64,000 bases of DNA from DATKHR01 sp035939575 (GCA_035939575.1 DASZFS010000507.1:4747-68746), one strand, 5' to 3'; counted from the stretch's first letter, positions 8,538-19,818 are shown. The notes: generated by a model not told the origin, from the letters alone. A program made the numbers and translations.

Positions 8538-9140
8538 GTGACACACATTCGAACCCTCTGCTTGTCGGCGGCGCTCGTGTTCCCGGTAATGGCGCCGGGG
8601 TCGGAGGGGGACGGCGTTGCACACGCGAGTGCGCCTCGCGCGGAGCAGTCGCAGGCTCAACCGACGATCGCCTCGACCATGGACGCCGAGATCAGCAGCG
8701 TCGAGCAGCAGGTCGTCGCAGCCGCCGACGCCATGCCCGAGAGCAAGTTCAACTTCTCGCCCGTCACGCTGAACCTGCCTGGCAGCGACTACAAGGGCGT
8801 CCGGACGTTTGCGCTGCAGGTCAAGCATGTCGGCGCAAGCAACTACGCCATCTGGTCGCCGCTGACCGGCGACAAGTTTCCCGACGATTTCATCGGCGGC
8901 GACGGCCCGCAGAGCCTGAAATCGAAGGCCGAGATCCTGAGGTTCCTGAAGGATTCCTTCGCGCTGGGCCACAAGGCCGCAGCCACGCTGACGACCCAGA
9001 ACATGCTGCAGCCCGCGGAGCACAGTCAATCGCCCCGCTTGCACCTGGCCATGTTTGGCGTCGCCCACGCGTTCGACCACTACGGCCAGATGGTGGAGTA
9101 CCTGCGCATGAATGGAATCGTGCCGCCCGCCAGCCGGTGA
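8538..9140 (+). CDS. Exported DinB superfamily (four-helix bundle) protein
   Basis: 200 residues from a GTG with GAGGAG at good spacing. The first 25 or so residues form a signal peptide, which is unusual because DinB/YfiT-like bundles are normally cytoplasmic. The helical body has the His ligand positions of the family: one in LQVKHVGASNYAIW and one in GVAHAFDHYGQMVEYLRMNGIVPP, the last being the conserved C-terminal helix. DinB-like proteins bind a divalent metal through three His residues and include thiol-dependent transferases, but most secreted members in Acidobacteria have no assigned role. It has its own promoter, and its stop overlaps the next gene's GTG by 4 nt. Confidence 0.85.
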   Translation: MTHIRTLCLSAALVFPVMAPGSEGDGVAHASAPRAEQSQAQPTIASTMDAEISSVEQQVVAAADAMPESKFNFSPVTLNLPGSDYKGVRTFALQVKHVGASNYAIWSPLTGDKFPDDFIGGDGPQSLKSKAEILRFLKDSFALGHKAAATLTTQNMLQPAEHSQSPRLHLAMFGVAHAFDHYGQMVEYLRMNGIVPPASR

Positions 9141-9847
9141 AGATCGCACCTCTATCCGTCGATGAACCGGCGCCTGTACACTATCGATTCGACACGATGA
9201 ACACCTACGCTATTTCGGTGGCGGTCGCCGACCGCCCCGGCATCCTGTTCGGGGTCACGAAGGTCCTCGCCGACCATACGGCGCAAATCACCTACGTCGA
9301 TCTCATTCCCCAGGGCGGGCACTCCGAGGTCGTCCTCGAATTCGCCATGGACCACGAGCTGTCCGATGTCATCGGCGAGCTCGAGCGAGTCGAGGGTGTC
9401 CGCGCGGTGTCGTCCATGCCGCCGATGACGAACATCTATGGAAAACGTATCGTCATCATGGGGGGCGGCGCGCAAGTGGGTCAGGTCGCCGTCGGCGCGA
9501 TCTCCGAGGCCGACCGTCACAACATTCGAGGCGAGCGAATCTCAGTCGATACGATTCCCCTCGTGGGCGAGCAGGAGTTGGCCGGCGCGGTGCGAGCCGT
9601 GGTGCGGCTTCCCCGTGTGCGCCTTCTCGTCCTGGCGGGATCGCTCATGGGTGGCGACATCACGAGAGCGGTCGAGGAAGTGCGCGCGAAGGGCATGATC
9701 GTGATCTCGCTCAACATGGCCGGGACAGTGCCGGAAGCAGCCGACCTCGTCGTCTCGGATCCCGTCCAGGCCGGCGTCATGGCCGTGATGGCGATCGCCG
9801 ATACCGCAAAGTTCGACATCCTGCGCCAGCAGAAGCGGCGCTACTGA
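9137..9847 (+). CDS. ACT domain protein with DUF5612-like C-terminal domain
   Basis: 236 residues if the GTG at 9137 (overlapping the previous stop as GTGA) is used. Homology-like sequence begins at an ATG at 9197 (MNTYAISVAVADRPGILFGV), so that start is equally plausible. Residues about 22-95 form an ACT domain (DRPGILFGVTKVLADHTAQITYVD), an amino-acid-sensing regulatory fold. The rest contains IVIMGGGAQVGQVAVGAISEADRHNIRGERISVDTIPLVGE and reads like the DUF5612 domain known mainly from methanogens and scattered bacteria. It has no catalytic signature. Its function is unknown, and a regulatory or metabolite-sensing role is inferred from ACT alone. Confidence 0.75.
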   Translation: MKIAPLSVDEPAPVHYRFDTMNTYAISVAVADRPGILFGVTKVLADHTAQITYVDLIPQGGHSEVVLEFAMDHELSDVIGELERVEGVRAVSSMPPMTNIYGKRIVIMGGGAQVGQVAVGAISEADRHNIRGERISVDTIPLVGEQELAGAVRAVVRLPRVRLLVLAGSLMGGDITRAVEEVRAKGMIVISLNMAGTVPEAADLVVSDPVQAGVMAVMAIADTAKFDILRQQKRRY

Positions 9848-9861
9848 GCCTCTCACCGAGG

Positions 9862-9884
9862 CGCGCCCGCGGAGGCCGGGCGCG
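9862..9884. terminator. GC hairpin between convergent genes
   Basis: An 8-bp perfect stem (9862-9869 with 9877-9884, CGCGCCCG/CGGGCGCG) encloses a 7-nt loop. It sits between convergent genes ending at 9847 and 9916. There is no T-tract on either strand, so an intrinsic bidirectional terminator is only likely, not proven. Confidence 0.4.
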
Positions 9885-9915
9885 GCTCGACTCTCTTTCG
9901 CTCGTCTCCAACCTG

Positions 9916-10872
9916 TCAGAACCGTTCGAGCGCCATGTCGAACTGACCACTGGTCAGCTGTGCAAACGACCCGGGCGAGGCGTTTGACCCGCTCAGGACC
10001 AACGTCGCGGTGAACGTGCCTGTGACGCGGGTCACCGATAAGCCTGTCAGTGTGAAGGTTCCGCCGCCGCCCGCGTGACCGTTGTCCCAGTTCTGCGCCC
10101 CCAGCACCATCGTGACGAGGCCCAGAGTCCCGTTGAGCAGGATGGTTGGCGGCTGCGAGGGCGGCACGAACAGAGTCGAGCTGACCGGCACGACGATGGT
10201 GATGACGCGGAAGTTCGTGTCCTGTCCGGTGAGCGTCAGGAAGTTGTTACCCAGGGTTGCCCGCCGTGTCAGGGAGCTGGTCCACTGCACGCCATCGACG
10301 AGCGCGCTGATGGTGCTGCCGCCGCTTGGTGTCGGCGCAGGCGACGGCACCGACGTGAACGTGACGTTGAACGCGCCCTCGGTGATCGACTTCGTCCCGC
10401 TCGCGCCCGATCCGGCGACCGCGACGAGCGAGAAGGAGAAGGTCCCCGAGGCTGTAGTCGAGGTCAGCGAGTTGATTGTGATTGTTCCATTACCGATGCC
10501 GGCCGCGGCCTGCCAGCCGGCCGCCGGATTGCCGATCAATACCAGGGCGTTTGCGGTGCTCAATGGCCCCAGCGAGTAGGTCCCCGTCCCCGCGGCGGTC
10601 GGCGTCAGCGCAAAACTGAGCGTCGTCGCCCGCGAGCTGTCGGTGCCCCCGATCGACAAGATGCCGTTGGCGAAGCTGGCGGTGATCGACGTCGCGGATT
10701 CGCTCACCCCATCCGCCTTGAATGTGAGGGTCCCGCCGCTGGGTGTCGCCGGCGGAGGGGTGGCGGAAGGCGAAGTCGGACCGCCGTTGCTGCCGCCCCC
10801 ACAGGCGATCGTCAGCGCGACCGCCAACGACGCAACCGGAACTGTCAACGCTCCCGGGCGAGACCCTGCCAT
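9916..10872 (-). CDS. Secreted lipoprotein with two tandem DUF6252-like beta domains
   Basis: 318 residues from the ATG at 10872, chosen because GGAGGA lies 5 nt upstream; the frame stays open to 10938. The signal peptide ends in a lipobox (SLAVALTIACGGG). A low-complexity Gly/Ser/Pro linker follows, then two beta-rich repeats of about 125 residues. Each has the order GG-T-[FL]-x-A-x-x-DGV, a TITG/LTLTG-x-D strand, a glycine-rich strand and SGTFS-type closing strands. The repeats look like the DUF6252 type found in lipoproteins of Bacteroidota and Acidobacteriota. It is probably surface or periplasmic with unknown ligand. It is divergent from the ECF sigma gene, which may control it (inference from adjacency only). 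Confidence 0.75.
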   Translation of the reverse strand: MAGSRPGALTVPVASLAVALTIACGGGSNGGPTSPSATPPPATPSGGTLTFKADGVSESATSITASFANGILSIGGTDSSRATTLSFALTPTAAGTGTYSLGPLSTANALVLIGNPAAGWQAAAGIGNGTITINSLTSTTASGTFSFSLVAVAGSGASGTKSITEGAFNVTFTSVPSPAPTPSGGSTISALVDGVQWTSSLTRRATLGNNFLTLTGQDTNFRVITIVVPVSSTLFVPPSQPPTILLNGTLGLVTMVLGAQNWDNGHAGGGGTFTLTGLSVTRVTGTFTATLVLSGSNASPGSFAQLTSGQFDMALERF

Positions 10873-10972
10873 CGCTGTCCTCCATCCCCTCGACATCCAT
10901 TGCATGTCTGCCGCCGCGCGTGCAGAATTGCTCTCCACTCACGCATTGCGCGAAACGCGCTCGCAAACGGTC

Positions 10973-11557
10973 ATGGCCGAACGAGACCACTTCACGGCGC
11001 CCCAAGGCGGCTGGGTCGGACTGGATCCGATGATCGACCGCGAAGCGCTCGACCGTCTGTTCAGCGTCACGTACGAGGAGCTGCGGCGGCTCGCCGCCAG
11101 CGTGAGGCGTGGAGACCGCGCAGCCAGCATCAGCCCGACGATGCTCGTGAACGAGGCGTGGATGAAGCTGGCGGCGTCGCCGGCTTTTCGATCGACGTCA
11201 CCGCTGCACTTCAAGCGGATCGCCGCGCGGGCGATGCGCCAGGTCCTCGTCGAAGCCGCCCGGCGGCGCCACGCGGCAAAACGGGGCGGCGACGATGCGA
11301 TGTTCGTGACCTTCGACGAGTCAATCGAGCAGGCGGCACAGACGGCGGACAGTCTGATCGCGCTGGATGTCGCACTGGACGACCTCGCGCGCATCAATCC
11401 GCGACAGGCGGCGATGGTCGAGAGCCGCTATTTCGCCGGCCTCGAGGTCGCCGAGGTCGCGGCGCTGCTCGACGTGTCAGAAGCGACCATCCAACGCGAC
11501 TGGCGCGCGGCTCGAGCGTGGTTGGCCGCGCAGATCGAGCGGACGCGCCTCGGCTGA
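10973..11557 (+). CDS. ECF-type RNA polymerase sigma factor
   Basis: 194 residues from the ATG at 10973; an in-frame ATG at 10904 is an alternative. Region 2 contains YEELRRLAASVRRGDRAASISPTMLVNEAWMKL, the signature of the ECF subfamily PF07638 common in Acidobacteria and Planctomycetes. Region 4 is INPRQAAMVESRYFAGLEVAEVAALLDVSEATIQRDWRAARAWL, a helix-turn-helix for the -35 element. It redirects RNA polymerase to a specific regulon. It is followed after only 14 nt by a Ser/Thr kinase gene; such pairs are recurrent in these phyla and suggest that the kinase controls the sigma factor instead of a classical membrane anti-sigma factor. No anti-sigma gene is present. Confidence 0.92.
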   Translation: MAERDHFTAPQGGWVGLDPMIDREALDRLFSVTYEELRRLAASVRRGDRAASISPTMLVNEAWMKLAASPAFRSTSPLHFKRIAARAMRQVLVEAARRRHAAKRGGDDAMFVTFDESIEQAAQTADSLIALDVALDDLARINPRQAAMVESRYFAGLEVAEVAALLDVSEATIQRDWRAARAWLAAQIERTRLG

Positions 11558-11571
11558 CAGCGGAGACCTAT

Positions 11572-14223
<2,652 letters not shown>

Positions 14224-14311
14224 TGCGGGCGATGACTGTTTTCGCGCCCCCCTTGCGCAATGGTTGGATAGGCAGCGTGCTGCGCCATCTAACACGCAAG
14301 GAGAACACATC

Positions 14312-14635
14312 ATGGGCCTCATGCCGGCAACGGGCGCGAATCCCTTCACCAAGCTCGAGAAACAGGGCGTCATCGGTACCCTGAAGTCCTGCGCGTCGCG
14401 GGATCCGGACGTCCTCTACGCGCAGAAGCAGCAGCTCATCGCCCCTGCAAGGCATCTGAAGCTTCTCGGCTGGTTCTGCATCGTCATCGGCGCCTTCCTT
14501 ACAGTGACCGTCGTCATGGCCATCGCGGGCATCCCCGCGATGATCTTCGGGTGGTGGGTCCTGCAATTCGGCAAGCGGAACATGGCGACGGTTGAAGCGG
14601 CCTACACGGACTTTCTCGCGGCGGCGCAGCTATGA
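14312..14635 (+). CDS. Small membrane protein of unknown function
   Basis: 107 residues from the ATG at 14312, which has AAGGAGA upstream. An N-terminal soluble stretch (MGLMPATGANPFTKLEKQGVIGTLKSCA) precedes a hydrophobic hairpin of two membrane segments (LLGWFCIVIGAFLTVTVVMAI and GIPAMIFGWWVLQFG). A short helix (MATVEAAYTDFLAAAQL) follows. I do not recognise the family. It overlaps the next gene by ATGA (14632-14635), so the two are probably translated together and may act together at the envelope. Confidence 0.7.
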   Translation: MGLMPATGANPFTKLEKQGVIGTLKSCASRDPDVLYAQKQQLIAPARHLKLLGWFCIVIGAFLTVTVVMAIAGIPAMIFGWWVLQFGKRNMATVEAAYTDFLAAAQL

Positions 14636-15414
14636 AGGGCTCCGCCTTGGCGCTCGTGCTGCTTGCGCTCGTCTGTCTGGCCGCCGCTCCGCACGCCCAG
14701 CCGCCCGCGGCACCGCAGGGAGACCCCAACCGCAGCCGCGCCGGAGCGGCTGCCGCCGACGCGAACGGCTTCCGGGTTGGGGACCGGGTGCAGGTCCTCA
14801 CCGGATTCGGATGGATAGACGGGACGATCCTCACGGCAAACGGGAGCAACTATCGCGTCCACACACAGGCCGGCACCGATGTCACGAAGACATATCCGGA
14901 CGAAGTGCGGAGAATCGGGCCGGCCACGCTCAAGGACAAGAAGGCGGGTCAATACACGCTTCACGACAAGGTCCAGGTGAATGTCAACGGCACGTGGATG
15001 GACGGCGAGATCGTGACAACCCTCGGGACGGACTTCCAGGTCCGGGTCTCAGGCAATCGCACCGCGTGGGCGAACGCGCAACAGTTGCGCCCCCGCGAGT
15101 CCGCGAGCACGTCTCCTGCGCCGAAATCAGGCGTCCCGCCCAAGCCGGGCCTGACGAGCTGTGCCGGCAAGATCGAGGGCCGGTACGTGACGAGCGGTGG
15201 ATTCGGCACCATGACGATCGTGTTCCGATCGGGTAAAGCGATCATGAAGGACGCCGTCGGCGACAACGACACCGAGCTCGAATGCTGGATGGGAGGCGGC
15301 AAGGTGTACCTGCACAAGCCGGGCGACTCGCCGCGTCAGGACATGCCGATGGACGTCAACGACGACGGAACGCTGCAGTCGCCGTTCGGCGAGCTCAAGA
15401 AGAAGGGATCCTGA
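14632..15414 (+). CDS. Exported protein with two tandem SH3/Tudor-like barrels
   Basis: 260 residues. A signal peptide (MKGSALALVLLALVCLAAAPHA) is followed by a Pro/Ala linker. Two similar modules come next, at about 46-90 (FRVGDRVQVLTGFGWIDGTI, then YRVHT) and about 108-150 (YTLHDKVQVNVNGTWMDGEI, then FQVRV). The V-G-D-x-V-x-V / G-W-x-D-G-x-[IV] / Y-x-V pattern is the Agenet/Tudor or KOW-like SH3 barrel seen in bacterial exported proteins. A distinct C-terminal domain with one pair of Cys (SCAGKIEGRY and ECWMGGGKVYLH) may bind a small ligand. No function is known. Its last 20 bp overlap the convergent permease gene. Confidence 0.72.
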   Translation: MKGSALALVLLALVCLAAAPHAQPPAAPQGDPNRSRAGAAAADANGFRVGDRVQVLTGFGWIDGTILTANGSNYRVHTQAGTDVTKTYPDEVRRIGPATLKDKKAGQYTLHDKVQVNVNGTWMDGEIVTTLGTDFQVRVSGNRTAWANAQQLRPRESASTSPAPKSGVPPKPGLTSCAGKIEGRYVTSGGFGTMTIVFRSGKAIMKDAVGDNDTELECWMGGGKVYLHKPGDSPRQDMPMDVNDDGTLQSPFGELKKKGS

Positions 15415-16756
15415 GCACCGGGTCCGCCGCGCCGCGCCGCATCCGCGTCGTCGCCCACCAGATGGCCGCGCCGGCCGCGACCATCACGGGCATGAACCAG
15501 GCCTGCGCCAGGCTTCGGGTCGTCAACAGCCACACGCAGAAGACGATGCCAGTCGCCGCCAGCGCCGGCCCCCCGGGCGCGCGATAGCCCTCCGGCAGGC
15601 CATGTCTCCGCCGGAAGACGATGAGCGCCCCGCACGTTGTGGAGTAAATGCCGAGTTTCGCGATTGCGGCGAACGTGGCCAGCTGCCCGAAGTCGCCGGC
15701 AAGGCCGAGAGCCAGCGCAATCCCCGAGTTGACGATGATCGCGAGGTCGGGCACGCGGCCCCGCTCGTTCACGTGCGCCATGAAGAGTGGGAGTTCGCCG
15801 CGTTCGGCCATTGAGAAGATGATGCGCGGTGACATGAGCGCGAAACCGGTCAACCACCCGTACACGGAGAGCAGCACCGCAATGGTGCCGAGCGTGATGC
15901 CCGCCGGACCAAGGAGCCTCCCCAGTGCCGCGCCAATCGGCGCGGCGCTCCCGGCCGCGTGTGGAAGGACGCCGATGACGGCGATCTGCACGAGCACGTA
16001 GAGCACCGTCACCGCCGTCATCGCGGAGATCAGGGCGAAAGCCGTGTCGCGCCCCGGGTCGCGCGATTCGCTCCCGGCAACGACGCCAGACTCGAACCCT
16101 CCGAACCCGAACACGAGAAGCAGAACGGCTTCCGTCCAGCGCGGATTCGCCACCTGTTGCGTGTCGAGCACGGCGCGATCGATCTGGAAGATCCCCAGGA
16201 CAACGAGCCCCACGAGCGGGAGAAGCTTCGCCACGGTAAACGCGTTGACGGCCCCTGCCGCTTGACGCACGCCAACGACGTTGACGGCCGTGACGAGCAC
16301 GATGGCGAGCGTGATCGCCGTCGCGCGGCCCGGCGAGGTGCCGACCCACGGGAAAAGCACGGAGAGATACGACGCGAACACGTTCAGAACAGCGGCAGCT
16401 GACAGCAACCGCGTCCAGATGTGCAGCCACCCGACCTGGAATCCCACCGCCGGCCCGAACGCTTCGCGCGTGTAGAGATACGGTCCACCGGCGTCGTCGA
16501 AGCGGCTGCCGACCTCCGCGAAACAGAGGACGATGACGAAAATGCTGGCGCCCGCGATGAGGATGGCGACGGGGCTCGCCGTGCCGGTCAGGCCGGCCAA
16601 CGACGACGGCAGCCCGAAAATGCCGCTGCCGATCACGCCGTTGGTGACCGCCGCGGTCAGCCCCCAACGGCCGATCGCGCGGATGAGGCGCGGCCGGACG
16701 CCAACGCCGGCGCCGGCTGATGCTGTTGTCCGAATGCGACCACGGCCCGCGTTCAC
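15395..16756 (-). CDS. APC superfamily amino acid permease
   Basis: About 453 residues from the GTG at 16756; a TTG at 16804 would add 16 residues. Twelve hydrophobic segments are visible. The first has the APC hallmark GLTAAVTNGVIGSGIFGLPS, where the unwound G-S-G-I-F binds the substrate amino group. A second family motif is FGFGGFESGVVAGSESRDPGRDT in TM6. The final segments end with TTRMRRGAADPV. It would import an amino acid or related amine with a proton, or exchange it. Specificity cannot be read. It lies downstream of a PD40 gene on the same strand, separated by 46 bp or more that carry heptamer repeats. Confidence 0.9.
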   Translation of the reverse strand: MNAGRGRIRTTASAGAGVGVRPRLIRAIGRWGLTAAVTNGVIGSGIFGLPSSLAGLTGTASPVAILIAGASIFVIVLCFAEVGSRFDDAGGPYLYTREAFGPAVGFQVGWLHIWTRLLSAAAVLNVFASYLSVLFPWVGTSPGRATAITLAIVLVTAVNVVGVRQAAGAVNAFTVAKLLPLVGLVVLGIFQIDRAVLDTQQVANPRWTEAVLLLVFGFGGFESGVVAGSESRDPGRDTAFALISAMTAVTVLYVLVQIAVIGVLPHAAGSAAPIGAALGRLLGPAGITLGTIAVLLSVYGWLTGFALMSPRIIFSMAERGELPLFMAHVNERGRVPDLAIIVNSGIALALGLAGDFGQLATFAAIAKLGIYSTTCGALIVFRRRHGLPEGYRAPGGPALAATGIVFCVWLLTTRSLAQAWFMPVMVAAGAAIWWATTRMRRGAADPVLRIPSS

Positions 16757-16816
16757 AGGAATTGGATCAATACCGCACCGACCGTCGACGTCATCCGGCC
16801 TCAATTCGCCGAACTT

Positions 16817-16842
16817 CTAACTTCTAAGTTCTAACTTCTAAT
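16817..16842. repeat. Heptamer array (ACTTCTA type)
   Basis: Four consecutive heptamers of the form ACTTCTA / AGTTCTA fill the AT-rich gap between two genes of the same strand. The same ACTNNNN-type heptamers recur at about 45080-45150 and 62343-62384. Confidence 0.75.
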
Positions 16843-16850
16843 GGCCCCGT

Positions 16851-18737
16851 TCACGGCCGTCGCGCCGTGGTTGGACTGGCCGGGACCGGTCTCCAGGCCG
16901 GAGTTCCTTCTTCCCACTGGTTGTCGGTCAACTGCTCGACGCGCGTACCGTCGAACCGCATCACGAAAATTTCGCCATACGGTTGCGGCGCGTCGGTGTA
17001 GATCGCTTCGTCCTTGAACCCCATGCGCGAGCTCGCGAATACGATGTGCTCGCCGTCGGGCGACCAACCCTGGTGGGCGTCGTTCCCCCGCGTAAACGTC
17101 AGCTGCCTGGCTCCGCTCCCGTCGGGCTTCACTGTCCAGATCTCGTAGTCGCCGCCCGAGAGGCGCGAGAACATGATCAGGTCGCCGCGCGGTGACCAGA
17201 GCGGGAAATTGTCGTAGCCGCTCGTCAGTTTCGTCACCGCCCCGGTATCGAGACTCATGATTTTCAGGCCGTCAACCCCATCCTGCCCGAACGACCGGTA
17301 GACGAAGCGCGTGCCGTCAGGGGCCATCGACGGAAAGGCGCTGTTCTCGGACCCGCTCGTGATTTCTCGGAAACCGCTGCCGTCAGGATGGATCACGGCG
17401 ATCTGCGCACCGCCCTCGGCGCGCTCGCCCGGTTTCACGAATCGCGCGTTGAAGCCGTTGAAGAACGCATTGAAGACGCCGACGCTGAAGATGATCGTGT
17501 CGCCGCGAGGTGACCATTGCGGCGCGAGCACGTTGCGAGCGTCATCCCTGTAGATGACGTCCCCCTTGTCGGTGCCGCTGGCGGCGATGACAATGCTCGA
17601 GCCGAACGGTCGCGGGGGATTCGGCGGGCGGCCGGTCATCACGAAGCGATCGCCGGAAGGGCTGAACGACGGCAGGATGCCGGTCAACGTGAGCGCGTAC
17701 GCCGGATTGCGGCTGAACGTCGGGCGCCACGTCGGAGGCGGCGCCGCCAGGCGCTTGTGAAACACCACGCGCGATCCGTCCGGCGACCACGACGCCGAGC
17801 GGATGTCACCCTTGGGTCCGCTTCGGCCGTCGATGTAATAGATACCCGCGCCAGGCCCCTGCGCGAACTTGCGAATGTAGCCAACGGTCCCGCGCACGAA
17901 CGATGGATTGAACATGACGCCGGCGCCGGTCCTCACATTCTCGGATGCGCCCTGGCTCACGTCGAACGACACGAGCCGTGTGTCGGTCCCGTCGGGTCCT
18001 GATTCCGGGAGGGCTCGACGGTTGGACAACGTCTGCTCCGCCGTCATGCAGTACGCGATGACGTGACGGCTGTCCGATTTCCATTTCGGGCTGCCGCAGA
18101 AGCCGCCGTGCTCGCTCACCCGCTTCAGGCCGGATCCATCGGGATGCACGATGTAGAGATCCGCGGGTTGCAGGCGCTCCCATCGTCCATGCGCGAACGG
18201 CAGCTCGCTGCCGCGGCCAGACGCGAAAGCAATCCAGACGCCGTCGGGTGACCAGGACGGGCGAAAGTCGCCGCCGGATCCGGTCGTCAGCGCTTTCGCG
18301 CGGTGCGTCGCGAGATCCATCGTCCACAACCGGGCGAAGCCGCCCTGTCGCGTGCTGACGAACACGAGTTGTTTGCCGTCAGGGGAGAATGCAGCCTGGT
18401 CGTCGTATGCGGGATCATCGGTCAGACGTTCCAGTGCGCTGCCGTCTGGCCTCACACGGAACAGATCCGCGGAGCCCTCGCGATCCGACGTAAAAACGAG
18501 CGTCTGCCCGTCGGGCGCAAACGCGGGATCGTAGTCGACGTCGGGCGCGCTCAGCAGCGGACGCTCGTCGCTGCCGTCCGCCGACGCGATGAACAGCCCG
18601 AGCCCGCCAGGATTCGGCGACACCCGCGCAAAGACCACCTGCTGCGGCGACGATCCTGCGGCGGACATCCCGAGAGCAGCCGCCGCCGCCCCAATGGCGA
18701 TGACGGCGATGGCGGCGATGATGGCGATGCTTCGCAT
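16851..18737 (-). CDS. Exported PD40/TolB-like beta-propeller protein
   Basis: 628 residues. The N-terminal hydrophobic helix (MRSIAIIAAIAVIAIGAAAAALG) is a signal or anchor. At least nine PD40 (WD40-like Asp) blades are visible, each with a core such as FAPDGQTLVFTSDREGSADLF, FSPDGKQLVFVSTRQG, WSPDGVWIAFASGRG, WSPRGDLIMFSR or WSPDGEHIVFASSRMG. These repeats form the TolB-type propeller and probably bind protein or peptide partners in the periplasm. No protease domain is fused. The start codon lies 5 nt after a TACAAT box with no room for a Shine-Dalgarno, suggesting a leaderless mRNA. The neighbouring divergent gene encodes another propeller of the same type. Confidence 0.85.
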   Translation of the reverse strand: MRSIAIIAAIAVIAIGAAAAALGMSAAGSSPQQVVFARVSPNPGGLGLFIASADGSDERPLLSAPDVDYDPAFAPDGQTLVFTSDREGSADLFRVRPDGSALERLTDDPAYDDQAAFSPDGKQLVFVSTRQGGFARLWTMDLATHRAKALTTGSGGDFRPSWSPDGVWIAFASGRGSELPFAHGRWERLQPADLYIVHPDGSGLKRVSEHGGFCGSPKWKSDSRHVIAYCMTAEQTLSNRRALPESGPDGTDTRLVSFDVSQGASENVRTGAGVMFNPSFVRGTVGYIRKFAQGPGAGIYYIDGRSGPKGDIRSASWSPDGSRVVFHKRLAAPPPTWRPTFSRNPAYALTLTGILPSFSPSGDRFVMTGRPPNPPRPFGSSIVIAASGTDKGDVIYRDDARNVLAPQWSPRGDTIIFSVGVFNAFFNGFNARFVKPGERAEGGAQIAVIHPDGSGFREITSGSENSAFPSMAPDGTRFVYRSFGQDGVDGLKIMSLDTGAVTKLTSGYDNFPLWSPRGDLIMFSRLSGGDYEIWTVKPDGSGARQLTFTRGNDAHQGWSPDGEHIVFASSRMGFKDEAIYTDAPQPYGEIFVMRFDGTRVEQLTDNQWEEGTPAWRPVPASPTTARRP

Positions 18738-18742
18738 GACGC

Positions 18743-18748
18743 ATTGTA
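18743..18748 (-). promoter_or_regulatory. -10 box TACAAT of a leaderless promoter (PD40 gene, minus strand)
   Basis: On the minus strand TACAAT is followed by 5 nt and then the ATG at 18737. Transcription would begin at or beside the start codon. No clear -35 is visible. Confidence 0.5.
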
Positions 18749-18768
18749 GAGCTGCGGAGGTCGCGCGG

Positions 18769-18774
18769 TATACT
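18769..18774 (+). promoter_or_regulatory. -10 box TATACT of a leaderless promoter (second PD40 gene)
   Basis: TATACT (5 of 6 consensus matches) is followed by 6 nt and the GTG at 18781. There is no Shine-Dalgarno. It is arranged back to back with the minus-strand box 20 bp away. Confidence 0.5.
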
Positions 18775-18780
18775 CACGCG

Positions 18781-19704
18781 GTGAGGGCTCTGTTTGCCAT
18801 CGCCGCCGCAGCCTTCAGCCTCGTGCAGGCACCCGCACCAGCCCCCCAGACCCCGCCCGCGCCGCCGCCGGGCACCGACATCTACCTCCTTCGGCTGACC
18901 GGGGGATTGTCATCGATGAAGGGCGCGAAGCCCTCCCCGGTTTCGACGGCACCTGGTTATGACAACCAGCCGATGTTCAGCCAGGATGGCGCCCGCATCC
19001 TGTTCGCCGCAAACCGCGACGGCAAGCAAATTGATGTCTTCGTCTACGAGCGCGCGCGCAACCGCGTCTCGCAACTGACTCAGACCGCTGAGAACGAAAA
19101 CTCGCCGACCTACCTTCCCGACGGCGTCGGTGACCCCGGAGGCTTCAGCGTCGTGCGCACGGAGCCCGACGCGTCGCAGCGGTTGTGGCGTTTTGACGCG
19201 CAGGGGCGCAACCCGCAGCTCGTGCTCGCGGACGTCAAGCCTGTGGGGTACCACGCCTGGGTGGACCGGGAAACGGTCGCGCTCTTCGTCCTCGGCCAGC
19301 CAGCGACACTGCGGATCGCCAACATCAAGACCGGCACCGCAGAAGTCGTCGCCGAAGGGATCGGCCGTTCCGTGCATCGCATTCCCGGCACGCGCACCGT
19401 CAGCTTCGTGCAGCGCGAGCCGTCCGGGGAGTTCTGGGTGAAAGAGATTGCCCTCCCCTCGAAGACGATTGAGCGGGTCGTCAAGACCGTGGACGGGAGC
19501 GCCGACCGGGACATGGCCTGGATGCCCGACGGTCAGACAGTGCTCATGTCGGCGGGCACGAAGGTCTTTGCCTGGACGCGAGGGGCTGGGGAGTGGACGG
19601 AAGCGTTCGACGCCGCTCCGCACCATCTGGGTGCCGTGTCCAGGCTGGCCGTATCGCCCCAGGGCGATGCGGTCGCGATTGTGGTCGCGGAGCCGATGAA
19701 GTAG
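18781..19704 (+). CDS. Exported PD40/TolB-like beta-propeller protein (shorter)
   Basis: 307 residues from the GTG at 18781, chosen because a signal peptide starts there (RALFAIAAAAFSLVQAP) and a -10 box lies 6 nt upstream. A Pro-rich linker is followed by a propeller with blades such as MFSQDGARILFAANRDGKQIDVFVYE, TYLPDGVGDPGGFSVVRTEPD and WMPDGQTVLMSAGTK, and a last blade LAVSPQGDAVAIVVAEP. This is the periplasmic PD40/TolB fold, with no catalytic domain. It is divergent from a longer propeller gene across 43 bp, and the pair may be coregulated. The biological role is unknown. Confidence 0.8.
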   Translation: MRALFAIAAAAFSLVQAPAPAPQTPPAPPPGTDIYLLRLTGGLSSMKGAKPSPVSTAPGYDNQPMFSQDGARILFAANRDGKQIDVFVYERARNRVSQLTQTAENENSPTYLPDGVGDPGGFSVVRTEPDASQRLWRFDAQGRNPQLVLADVKPVGYHAWVDRETVALFVLGQPATLRIANIKTGTAEVVAEGIGRSVHRIPGTRTVSFVQREPSGEFWVKEIALPSKTIERVVKTVDGSADRDMAWMPDGQTVLMSAGTKVFAWTRGAGEWTEAFDAAPHHLGAVSRLAVSPQGDAVAIVVAEPMK

Positions 19705-19753
19705 CCGTCAGTCTCCTCCCCACACGATGTTCCAGCCCCGCGGCTTCATATCA

Positions 19754-19763
19754 TCACTAGTGA
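19754..19763. promoter_or_regulatory. Palindrome TCACTAGTGA, candidate operator of the catabolic operon
   Basis: A perfect 10-bp palindrome sits in the 114-bp region before the creatininase-family gene, flanked by looser TCATC / GATGA arms. Size and position fit an operator for a GntR-type repressor, but no regulator gene is adjacent. Confidence 0.35.
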
Positions 19764-19818
19764 CGGATGACGCGTTTTCGTTTCATTGCGGCACCTCGAC
19801 CCTGACTGGAGACCGGAT

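Noticed and set aside
10075..11571. N-terminal extension of the kinase frame through the sigma factor gene
   Set aside because: The sigma factor is read in another frame over part of this region, and kinase-like sequence begins only after ATG 11572.
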